From the NCBI GenBank assembly GCA_947297555.1, contig CAMYTM010000023.1, positions 1 to 7,934 of the forward strand: a stretch of DNA of 7,934 nt, written 5' to 3'. This document shows positions 1 through 5,718 of this stretch, one piece after another. Both the position numbers and the translations under genes were made by a program. The stretch is from an uncultured Mycoplasmatota bacterium (GTDB lineage: Bacteria > Bacillota_I > Bacilli_A > RF39 > UBA660). The notes beneath the pieces are model-generated. The model saw only the letters and a list, made by a program, of their open reading frames with translations. It had not been told where the DNA came from and did no database searches. Within the stretch, counting starts at the first letter, position 1. Each line of letters opens with the position of its first letter.

Positions 1-731
1 GCATAAGAGTGTCTTAATGTATGAGGGCTTATTTCTTTTTCAATTCCCTCTTCTTTCGCGATACGTTTTAAGTTTTTAAAAAAGCCTTGGCGTGTTATTG
101 GGTTTCCAAAGTTATTGATAAAAACATATTCACTAGTTTTATTTTTTAGTAAAGTGTTACGATATTTTTCTATATAGATACGTAAATATTTTTCGCAAAT
201 GCTACTGATAGGACTCAAGCGTTCTTTGCTTCCCTTCCCTAATACACGGATTAAATCTTCTTCTAGATGAATATTATTTAATTTTAAATTTACGAGTTCA
301 CTCACACGTATTCCTGTTGCATATAAAAGTTCTAACATGGCTTTATTTCGATAATCAAAGGCGGTATTTAATGGAAAAGATAATAGTTTTTCGATTTCTT
401 CTTCCGTTAAATATTTTGGAAGAGATTTTGTGATTTTAGGCATTTTAATCGTTTCGCATGGATTGGTTTCTATTAACTCTTCATAAACTAAAAATTGATA
501 GAAATTACGTAAAACAGTTAGATAGTGTGCCCTACTTTTTTCGGCCATTTGATCATTGAATTTTAAATAGGTTTCTACATCATTTCTTTTTATATTTCTT
601 ATACTTTTGCCTTCTATAAACATTTCAAAACGATTTAAATTATCTTGATAAGAAAGAATTGTATTTTTAGAGAGTTTTCTTTCAAATTGTAAATAATCTA
701 AATATTTTGTGTAATATTCTTGGTTTGTCAT
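1..731 (-). CDS. xerD: XerD-type tyrosine recombinase, 3' end cut by window edge
   Basis: This is a site-specific tyrosine recombinase that cuts and rejoins DNA; XerC/XerD enzymes resolve chromosome dimers at dif. The 243 visible residues show the N-terminal SAM-like core-binding domain (about 1-95, with LSKNTILSYQDNLNRF) and most of the catalytic domain. Catalytic residues seen are R142 in ATGIRVSEL, K166 in GKGSKER, and H237 and R240 in PHTLRH. The last His/Trp and the nucleophilic Tyr lie beyond position 1, so integrity of the 3' end cannot be judged. The ATG at 731 is chosen because family homology begins there; a GTG three codons upstream is possible, and the Shine-Dalgarno site is weak (GAGTGAG). 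The gene is transcribed divergently from rarA from its own strong promoter. A phage or integron-type relative cannot be excluded, but no mobile-element context is visible. XerD rather than XerC is a judgement from general similarity. Confidence 0.88.
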   Translation of the reverse strand, partial: MTNQEYYTKYLDYLQFERKLSKNTILSYQDNLNRFEMFIEGKSIRNIKRNDVETYLKFNDQMAEKSRAHYLTVLRNFYQFLVYEELIETNPCETIKMPKITKSLPKYLTEEEIEKLLSFPLNTAFDYRNKAMLELLYATGIRVSELVNLKLNNIHLEEDLIRVLGKGSKERLSPISSICEKYLRIYIEKYRNTLLKNKTSEYVFINNFGNPITRQGFFKNLKRIAKEEGIEKEISPHTLRHSY

Positions 732-755
732 AGCACTCACTCTGTTTCTATTTTA

Positions 756-784
756 AGTATAAAGAGTTTTGGCATAAGTGTCAA
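756..784 (-). promoter_or_regulatory. Sigma-A promoter of xerD
   Basis: On the minus strand TTGACA (784-779) is followed after exactly 17 bp by TATACT (761-756), close to the vegetative consensus. It predicts a start near 749 and a leader of about 18 nt before the ATG at 731. Confidence 0.8.
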
Positions 785-897
785 ACTTGATTGTTTTATT
801 GCTTTTTAATTAAAGTAGAATGATTCAATCTTAAATCTTTTAAACGTGTTTGTGATAATGAAGTAAAGTTACTTTTTTACCTTATTTTTTAATGCTA

Positions 898-919
898 TGT
901 TATAATATCTTTGGTGATG
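898..919 (+). promoter_or_regulatory. Extended -10 promoter and Shine-Dalgarno site of rarA
   Basis: TGTTATAAT (898-906) is a perfect extended -10 (TGnTATAAT). The -35 region is poor; TTTACC at 876-881 would give a 19-bp spacer. Just downstream GGTGATG (913-919) matches the anti-Shine-Dalgarno sequence and is correctly spaced for the ATG at 922. Transcription would start near 913, giving a leader of only about 9 nt. The element lies in the first codons of the longer reading frame that opens at the ATG at 892, which argues that those codons are not translated. Confidence 0.55.
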
Positions 920-921
920 AA

Positions 922-2037
922 ATGGAACTATTATCAAATGTATTAAGGCCTGAAAAACTAAGTGATGTCATTGGACAAAAGCATTTAATTGGAGATGGCA
1001 AGATTTTATCCAATATGGTTAAAAACAAGAAAATTTTTTCTTTTATTTTGTATGGAAAACCTGGTATTGGAAAGACTTCTATTGCGAGTGCGATTGTGAG
1101 TGAACTTAACGTTATGCATAGGTTTTTAAACGCTACTATTAATAATAAGAAAGATTTTGATATTGTAATAGAAGAAGCCAAAATGAATGGAGAAATGATT
1201 TTAATTGTGGATGAAATTCATCGTATGAATAAAGACAAACAAGACATTCTTCTCCCCTATATTGAAAGTGGTTTAATCATTTTAATTGGTCTTACTACAT
1301 CAAACCCTTATCACAAGATTAATCCTGCCATTCGAAGTCGTGTACAAATTTTTGAATTACATGAACTCTCAACTGATGATATTGTTCTTGGTTTAAAACG
1401 TGGTTGTGAAAAGTTAGATAATATTAAAATTGATGAGGAAACACTTACCTATATTGCCAATCTTTCCTCAGGAGACTTTAGAAGTGCTCTTAATTTATTA
1501 GAGGTGAGTTACTCTTCCACTAATGAGGATAAAAAAGTGGATTTAGAACTAGTGAAAACAATTAATAGTAAACCTGTATTTTTTCATGATAAGAATGAAG
1601 ATGGACATTATGACGTTTTAAGTGCATTTCAAAAATCGATTCGTGGATGTGATGTCGATGCTTCCCTACACTATTTATCCCGTATAATTGAAGCAGGAGA
1701 TTTAGATAGCATATATAGGAGAATGAGTGTAATTGCTTATGAAGACATAGGTCTTGCGAATCCCTCTATTGGTCCTAAAGTAATGGCTGCAATCCATGCA
1801 TCAGAGTTAATAGGTCTGCCAGAGGCTAGAATTCCTCTTGGGGTAGTTGTGACTGAAATGGCTCTATCTCCTAAAAGTAACAGTGCTTATCTTGCAATAA
1901 ACGCAGCGTTAAACGATATTCACGCTGGAAATACTGGAAATGTGCCTAGTCACATTAAAACAAGTAGTACAACTTATAAATATCCTCATGATTATAAAAA
2001 TGATTGGGTGTATCAAGAATATTTGCCAAAAAAATGA
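922..2037 (+). CDS. rarA: RarA/MgsA AAA+ recombination factor, C-terminally truncated by TGA
   Basis: RarA (MgsA; B. subtilis YrvN) is a clamp-loader-like AAA+ ATPase acting at stalled replication forks. Counting from the ATG at 922: RPEKLSDVIGQKHLIG motif (9-24), Walker A GKPGIGKT (45-52), Walker B ILIVDEIHR, sensor-1 region GLTTSNP, and an NPAIRSR motif carrying the probable arginine finger. The second half holds the tetramerisation domain (AGDLDSIYRRMSVIAYEDIGLANP, quoted in part: YEDIGLANP; then GLPEARIPLG and YKYPHDY). The start at 922 is preferred to 892 because it has a Shine-Dalgarno site and the upstream codons form a promoter. The frame stops at TGA 2035-2037 right after YLPKK, where RarA proteins normally continue L/I-K-x-K-x-Y; that continuation is present in frame after the stop. 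The 371-aa product keeps both main domains and may still work. The loop between VPSHIK and YKYPHDY is about 10 residues shorter than in many RarA proteins. Confidence 0.93.
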   Translation: MELLSNVLRPEKLSDVIGQKHLIGDGKILSNMVKNKKIFSFILYGKPGIGKTSIASAIVSELNVMHRFLNATINNKKDFDIVIEEAKMNGEMILIVDEIHRMNKDKQDILLPYIESGLIILIGLTTSNPYHKINPAIRSRVQIFELHELSTDDIVLGLKRGCEKLDNIKIDEETLTYIANLSSGDFRSALNLLEVSYSSTNEDKKVDLELVKTINSKPVFFHDKNEDGHYDVLSAFQKSIRGCDVDASLHYLSRIIEAGDLDSIYRRMSVIAYEDIGLANPSIGPKVMAAIHASELIGLPEARIPLGVVVTEMALSPKSNSAYLAINAALNDIHAGNTGNVPSHIKTSSTTYKYPHDYKNDWVYQEYLPKK

Positions 2038-2124
2038 AAAGGAAAAAAATACTATCATAATAAGAAAAATAAGGTTGAAGATAACATGAACAAATTGTAT
2101 AATGAAATGAAAGGTGGGAATTAA
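2038..2124 (+). pseudogene. rarA: Detached C-terminal tail of rarA after an in-frame TGA
   Basis: After the TGA at 2035-2037 the same frame stays open for 28 codons and ends at TAA 2122-2124. It begins KGKKYYHNKKNK and ends KLYNEMKGGN. This matches the common RarA ending, in which YLPxx(L/I) is followed by KGKKYY-like residues, an acidic/asparagine stretch and a short helix. A single T-to-G change at 2036 would turn a Leu codon (TTA) into TGA. With the tail restored RarA would be 400 aa, near the usual family length, and would end 2 nt before gpsA. Whether this is a true mutation, a sequencing error or readthrough cannot be decided here. Confidence 0.75.
2075..2103 (+). promoter_or_regulatory. 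Probable promoter of gpsA inside the rarA tail
   Basis: TTGAAG (2075-2080) is separated by 17 bp from TATAAT (2098-2103). It predicts transcription from about 2110, immediately before the Shine-Dalgarno site AAGGTGGG (2111-2118), which is 8 nt from the gpsA ATG. It could give gpsA its own transcript in addition to readthrough from rarA. Because the region also looks like rarA coding sequence, part of the match could be chance. Confidence 0.5.
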
Positions 2125-2126
2125 TT

Positions 2127-3125
2127 ATGAAAATTGGAATTATTGGAACAGGTGTGTTTAGTGCATCGATTGCCTATACACTTGCTCAAAATACAGACAA
2201 TAAAATTGTAATGTGGAGTGAAAATAAAAAGTTAGTAACAGATTATAAAAAAACAAACAAATTAGAACCATTATTTCAAGAAAAAGTATTTCCAAATAAT
2301 ATTACACTTACGGCTTCTTATGATACGGTTTTAAAAGAAGTTGATGTGGTTTTCTTGATGACTTCAATTGGTTTCGTTGAAAGTGTATGTAATGCCATAA
2401 AGGAGAAAATAGAAAAAAATATTCCAGTTTGTATTGGGACGAAAGGAATTGCTTTATGTGGTGAAAAAAGAAAATTTGCTTATAAAATTGTAAAACAAAT
2501 TTTAAAAAATCCTGTGGCAATTTTAAGTGGGCCTACTCTTTCAGAAGATGTAATTTCATTAGATCCTATTGCTTTTAATATTGCTTGTAAGGGAAAAAGG
2601 AATAAAAATGTTTTTCTAAAAGTTTTTGATGAACCTAATGTAAAAATTGTATTTTCTAGTGACTATAATGGAATTTCAATTAGTGGAAGTGTTAAGAATG
2701 TTTATGCAATTGGTTCTGGAATTTTAGCAGGTCTTGGTTATAAAGAAAGTACTCTTGCTTATTACTTAACAGCAGTTTATAAGGAATTTGAAACTATTTT
2801 GTATATGTACGAGTCTTCACTAACTACTCTACATAGTTTAGCAGGATTTGGAGATTTATTAGCAACTTGTACTTCTAATAAAAGTAGAAATTATACTTTA
2901 GGATTTATGCTAGGTAAAAAGAAAAGTAAAAAGGATATAGAAACATTTAAGGAAAATAATACCATTGAAGGATTAAACTCTTTAGAACACTCTTTATATC
3001 TATTTAATAAAAAGCATATAAAAACGCCGATTATGACGGTGATTTCAAAAATTATGAATGGAGAAGAAAAACCTGATTCTTTAATAAATGTCATAAAGGA
3101 AATTAAATTAGACTCTGTTTATTAA
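2127..3125 (+). CDS. gpsA: NAD(P)-dependent glycerol-3-phosphate dehydrogenase
   Basis: GpsA reduces dihydroxyacetone phosphate to sn-glycerol-3-phosphate in the cytoplasm, supplying the backbone for phospholipids. The 332-aa length is normal. Seen in order: N-terminal Rossmann motif GIIGTGVFSAS (4-14), the FLMTS strand (76-80), GTKGI with K106, SGPTLSEDV (134-142), GSVKNV with K190 (the conserved lysine of the catalytic region), GFGDLLATCTSNKSRN (240-255) and NNTIEG (277-282). The Rossmann motif is divergent: family members usually have GxGxxG followed by TALA, but here Ser12 stands in place of the third glycine, and SGPTLSEDV replaces the common SGPSFAxEV. Such variants appear to be lineage-specific and all catalytic landmarks remain. 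The ATG at 2127 has a strong Shine-Dalgarno site and sits 2 nt after the ancestral rarA stop, indicating an operon. Its last 18 bp overlap the end of tcdA on the other strand, and no terminator lies between them. Confidence 0.93.
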   Translation: MKIGIIGTGVFSASIAYTLAQNTDNKIVMWSENKKLVTDYKKTNKLEPLFQEKVFPNNITLTASYDTVLKEVDVVFLMTSIGFVESVCNAIKEKIEKNIPVCIGTKGIALCGEKRKFAYKIVKQILKNPVAILSGPTLSEDVISLDPIAFNIACKGKRNKNVFLKVFDEPNVKIVFSSDYNGISISGSVKNVYAIGSGILAGLGYKESTLAYYLTAVYKEFETILYMYESSLTTLHSLAGFGDLLATCTSNKSRNYTLGFMLGKKKSKKDIETFKENNTIEGLNSLEHSLYLFNKKHIKTPIMTVISKIMNGEEKPDSLINVIKEIKLDSVY

Positions 3126-3788
3126 TGAATTTAATATATAATAAGCAATTTGTAGACCAGCAGCAGCAGGAACTAAAATAATGGAACCTGGTGCTTTTTC
3201 TTTTATTTTAATAGGAACTTCACTGCTCCATACAACAGGAATATGTAAAGAAATATTGTGCTTTCTTAAAATATTACGCACGGCTTTGGCTAGTGGATCG
3301 TTATACGTTTTATTTAACTTTGTAATGGTAACTAAACTAGGATTTAATCTATTTCCTGTTCCAAGACATGAAATTATTTTTATTCCTCTTTCTTGGGATT
3401 CTTTAATTAAAAGATATTTGGTTGTAATTGTGTCACAAGAATCTATGATAAAGTCATAGTTCTCTTTCAATAAAGTTTTTATATTTTCTTCTAATAAAAA
3501 TAGATTAAAGGTAGTAATGTGAATATTGGGATTAATATTTAAGGCTCTTTCTTTTGCTACTTCTACTTTAGACTTTCCAATATTCTCTCTAGTACTTATA
3601 ATCTGGCGATTTAAGTTGCTTTCTTCAATAATATCTCCGTCTACAATGGTAATATTTTGGAATCCTAAACGAACTAGGCTTTCTAATGCAAATCCACCAA
3701 CTCCTCCTATACCTACTAAAAGAATTTTTTTCGTCTTTATTGTTTCTAAAAGTTGTTCATCTATTATTTTTAATGTTCTATCAAACAT
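3108..3788 (-). CDS. tcdA: tRNA threonylcarbamoyladenosine dehydratase (TcdA/YrvM, E1-like)
   Basis: TcdA is an ATP-dependent enzyme of the ThiF/MoeB/E1 superfamily that cyclises t6A37 of ANN-decoding tRNAs to ct6A. The 226-aa protein shows the nucleotide-binding loop GIGGVGG (26-32), Asp50 closing the second Rossmann strand, NLNRQ (58-62, the adenylation arginine motif), INPN (85-88), DSCDT (116-120), the TcdA-type segment NKTYNDPLAKAVRNILRK (159-176), VVWSSEVP (185-192) and the C-terminal GSIILVPAAAG. MoeB-type zinc-binding CxxC pairs are absent, as expected for TcdA. The ATG at 3788 is chosen because a near-perfect Shine-Dalgarno site (AAGGTGATT, 3800-3792) precedes it and homology starts there. 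The frame remains open upstream to 3875, but that stretch is the 6S RNA gene. No promoter fits between the RNA end and the start codon, so tcdA is probably expressed by readthrough from the 6S promoter or from a promoter inside it. Confidence 0.92.
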   Translation of the reverse strand: MFDRTLKIIDEQLLETIKTKKILLVGIGGVGGFALESLVRLGFQNITIVDGDIIEESNLNRQIISTRENIGKSKVEVAKERALNINPNIHITTFNLFLLEENIKTLLKENYDFIIDSCDTITTKYLLIKESQERGIKIISCLGTGNRLNPSLVTITKLNKTYNDPLAKAVRNILRKHNISLHIPVVWSSEVPIKIKEKAPGSIILVPAAAGLQIAYYILNSLINRV

Positions 3789-3817
3789 AATAATCACCTT
3801 CATAAAATTTTGCATAT

Positions 3818-3995
3818 AAAAACCCAAAGGTAAGTCTGTTTGGATAAAAGCCCGCTCTCGCGAGGTGGGCATCACATGAAATGCTTTAGGATCCTAACAA
3901 CACTTAATGGGTTAGTATTCTACACCACACTTCAATTAGATTCCCAAGAATATCCAATAGTCGGTTTTATGTAAAACAAACTATATCCTTCAGGT
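3818..3995 (-). ncRNA. ssrS: 6S RNA (sigma-A RNA polymerase regulator)
   Basis: 6S RNA mimics an open promoter and binds the housekeeping RNA polymerase. Seen on the minus strand: the predicted first base (3995) is also the first base of a 9-bp closing helix, ACCUGAAGG (3995-3987) with CCUUUGGGU (3830-3822), including two G-U pairs. An inner helix pairs GUUUG (3981-3977) with CAAAC (3842-3838). A distal stem pairs 3948-3936 with 3897-3884 (CUUGGGA..UCUAA against UUAGG..UCC..AAG). The large unpaired region between these has a GC-rich hairpin on its 3' side (3870-3850). A U-run follows the closing helix at about 3821-3818. The length of about 178 nt and the rod-with-bubble shape fit 6S RNA. Its place just upstream of tcdA matches the aspS-bsrA-yrvM arrangement of B. 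subtilis, as I recall it. The 5' and 3' ends are inferred. Another structured RNA is possible but less likely. Confidence 0.77.
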
Positions 3996-4001
3996 ATTTT
4001 T

Positions 4002-4030
4002 ATTGTATCATAGTATTTTTAGAAATTCAA
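4002..4030 (-). promoter_or_regulatory. Promoter of 6S RNA (extended -10)
   Basis: On the minus strand TTGAAT (4030-4025) is followed after 17 bp by TACAAT (4007-4002), with an extended TGA immediately upstream of the -10. The first base of the RNA closing helix (3995) lies 7 nt after the -10, exactly where transcription should begin. Confidence 0.75.
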
Positions 4031-4054
4031 TTGCTAATAAAAATTTTTTTAGTT

Positions 4055-5368
4055 TTATTCATTTTCATTTAATTTGCGTATTTTTCTTTGTATTTCTTCA
4101 TCTTCTTGTAATACTTTTGGTAATTTCTCATATTGCTGATTTAATTTCATTTTAAAATCATTTATTTGGTCTATTAAAGAATTTATTCTATTTTTCTCTT
4201 CTAATAATAATTTTTTTTGACACATCAATTCATTTTTAACTTCTTCTTTTTCCTTCTTAATATCTTTTCTTTCATTTAAATATATTAGTACAAGTACAGC
4301 ATCGACAAGAATTGTACATGCTATTAAAATAGTACCAACAAAATATTTACTAGTTTTATTCTCTATTTCTTTATATTCATCTTGATTTTGAAAAATTTGT
4401 GAAATTACATATTTATTTTCAGTATACATTTCTTCTGGAGGTTCACTACAAGTTTCTATATTACTATCTCTTAAAATAATGTGGCTTTTTAAATCTTTGG
4501 TTAAGTATTCTTCAACGTCTTCACAATATAAACCTTCATTGTCCAGTTCATATTCATAAACGTTTCTTTGGTATTCATCTCTAAAATATCCTGGACTTTC
4601 CCAGAGAGAATATTCTATTATACTTAATTCATTATTAAGTTCTTTTTGATAAGTAATCTCCTCTTCTTTATTTTCAGGATGACTTGAATCATATATAGTC
4701 TGAACAGTTCGATATTCTTTAATTGGAGGTATCTTATTTGTCGCTTTTATTGACCCAAAAATGCCAACCCCTACTATGCTCAAATTCAGAAAGAATAAAG
4801 CCTTTCTTGCTAATTGCTGTCTTAGTAATTGATTTTTTTTCTTCTTAGTATTTTTTATATTAGTAATATGCAATAAAGTAGATTCTTTTGTTTCTTCTAA
4901 TTCTTGTTTAACTTCTTTATATTTTTTATAAGTAACTTCTATACGTTCTTCCATTATAGATTGATATTCTTTTTTGTCACTTTTGATTATAAATAGTAAT
5001 AATTCTTTATTGAGGTAATATAAATCGTCAAATCCATTTTTATTTACTGTAATCAACTGTTCTTGGACCTGCTTTTTTTTCGATAATTCTTCTATCTCTT
5101 CTTTTATAAATTTCACTACATAGGTTGTATGTACTATATCGGTTTTAACATAATCTAATAAAGTACTATTTCCACAATATATTAATTCATATTTAATAAT
5201 ATTATAGGCATATTCATATACTTGGTTTAGAAAATCTTCATTATTTTCGATAAAGAGAGCGGTAGACCTCATTATTCTACTTAAAAGATCTTTAACTTTA
5301 CAAACAATCTCTTCTATTGTGTTTTCAATAATTTTTTTTGTTTTTAATTCTAACAACAATTGATTCAA
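4055..5368 (-). CDS. Two-pass membrane protein with flanking coiled coils, unknown function
   Basis: I do not recognise the family. Counting from a TTG at 5368 (437 aa), residues 1-185 are helical and highly charged, ending in a basic patch (KNTKKKKNQLLRQQLARK). Membrane segment 1 is about 190-207 (LFFLNLSIVGVGIFGSI) and segment 2 about 342-364. The acidic loop between them (about 208-341) holds Cys282 and Cys307. The C-terminal 366-436 is a predicted coiled coil rich in K/E with heptad-spaced Leu/Ile. By the positive-inside rule both ends are cytoplasmic and the loop is outside. The start is doubtful: no ATG, and no good Shine-Dalgarno site at the TTG, although every neighbouring gene has one. 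The frame is open up to the TAA that ends the upstream small gene, so this may be the distal part of one broken 527-aa gene. An ATG at residue 33 is another possible start. No convincing terminator follows; the 6S promoter begins 24 nt after the stop. Confidence 0.7.
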   Translation of the reverse strand: MNQLLLELKTKKIIENTIEEIVCKVKDLLSRIMRSTALFIENNEDFLNQVYEYAYNIIKYELIYCGNSTLLDYVKTDIVHTTYVVKFIKEEIEELSKKKQVQEQLITVNKNGFDDLYYLNKELLLFIIKSDKKEYQSIMEERIEVTYKKYKEVKQELEETKESTLLHITNIKNTKKKKNQLLRQQLARKALFFLNLSIVGVGIFGSIKATNKIPPIKEYRTVQTIYDSSHPENKEEEITYQKELNNELSIIEYSLWESPGYFRDEYQRNVYEYELDNEGLYCEDVEEYLTKDLKSHIILRDSNIETCSEPPEEMYTENKYVISQIFQNQDEYKEIENKTSKYFVGTILIACTILVDAVLVLIYLNERKDIKKEKEEVKNELMCQKKLLLEEKNRINSLIDQINDFKMKLNQQYEKLPKVLQEDEEIQRKIRKLNENE

Positions 5369-5401
5369 AATGTAAAATTCTTGATAAGCCTTTGTTAATG
5401 A

Positions 5402-5638
5402 TTAATTTATTTTTTCTAATTTTGCCGTTGCATTTCTATAAACCACCGCTAAGGAATCCTCTAAAAAAACACTTCCGTTATATTTTTCATAGACTTCTTC
5501 TACTTCCTTTTTGGTATCTTCTTCAATCTCTGTTATTATTTTTTTTGTTTTTGAAACTACTATATTTATATTCTTTAATTGGTCTAGATTATCTTTTATT
5601 TCTATTATTTTGGCATTGTATAGAGCCACATCATTCAT
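5402..5638 (-). CDS. Small helical protein (78 aa), unknown; may be N-terminal part of the next gene
   Basis: I do not recognise it. The protein is almost entirely helical and charged, with two helices (about 1-50 and 58-77) joined by a turn near KYNGSVF (50-56). This helical-hairpin layout and size loosely recall WXG100-like secretion partners, but no WxG motif is present and I make no such claim. The ATG at 5638 is chosen because AAAGGAAG lies at the right distance; a GTG three codons upstream is too close to that site. The TAA at 5404-5402 is followed, in the same frame, by 11 open codons leading into the membrane protein at 5368. The helix appears to run on across the stop (LEKIN, stop, SLTKAYQEFYILNQ), so a nonsense mutation joining the two is a real alternative. 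Confidence 0.6.
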   Translation of the reverse strand: MNDVALYNAKIIEIKDNLDQLKNINIVVSKTKKIITEIEEDTKKEVEEVYEKYNGSVFLEDSLAVVYRNATAKLEKIN

Positions 5639-5659
5639 TAAATTCACTTCCTTTCGTTT

Positions 5660-5688
5660 ATTTTACTTAAGATAACTAGAAAAAGCAA
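5660..5688 (-). promoter_or_regulatory. Possible promoter of the 78-aa/membrane protein pair
   Basis: On the minus strand TTGCTT (5688-5683) and TAAAAT (5665-5660) are separated by 17 bp. This would start transcription just upstream of the Shine-Dalgarno site AAAGGAAG, giving a short leader like the other genes here. The match is moderate in an AT-rich gap, and readthrough from the glycosyltransferase gene is also possible. Confidence 0.4.
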
Positions 5689-5718
5689 TTGTTATTTTTC
5701 TCGATTTTATTTTTAAGT

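Noticed and set aside
1..731. Recombinase as evidence for an integrated mobile element
   Set aside because: No attachment-site repeats, integrase-linked cargo or insertion-sequence ends are visible; it looks like a housekeeping Xer recombinase.
2086..2124. A 12-codon leader-peptide-like frame (MNKLYNEMKGGN) just before gpsA
   Set aside because: It is in frame with rarA and is better explained as the last part of the ancestral RarA C-terminus; no attenuator structure follows.
3158..3172. CAGCAGCAGCAG-type triplet repeat
   Set aside because: It simply encodes the conserved PAAAG segment of TcdA on the minus strand.
3846..3870. GC-rich hairpin followed by UUUU read as an intrinsic terminator ending a 150-nt RNA
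   Set aside because: The stem has an A-C mismatch and a bulge, the U-run is only four, and the RNA's closing helix partner lies beyond it. A 3'-side bubble hairpin of 6S fits better, though partial termination is possible.
3789..3875. N-terminal extension of tcdA up to 3875
   Set aside because: The strong Shine-Dalgarno site and family homology begin at 3788, and the upstream stretch forms the 3' half of the 6S RNA.
4033..4051. A/T-rich inverted repeat after the membrane protein gene as its terminator
   Set aside because: The stem is almost all A-U with a mismatch and no U-tract follows; it does not meet the usual criteria.
5338..5670. Plus-strand open frame rich in Leu/Phe opposite the membrane protein genes
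   Set aside because: It is the complement of Lys/Glu-rich coding sequence, which gives a false hydrophobic frame; no ribosome site and no family match.
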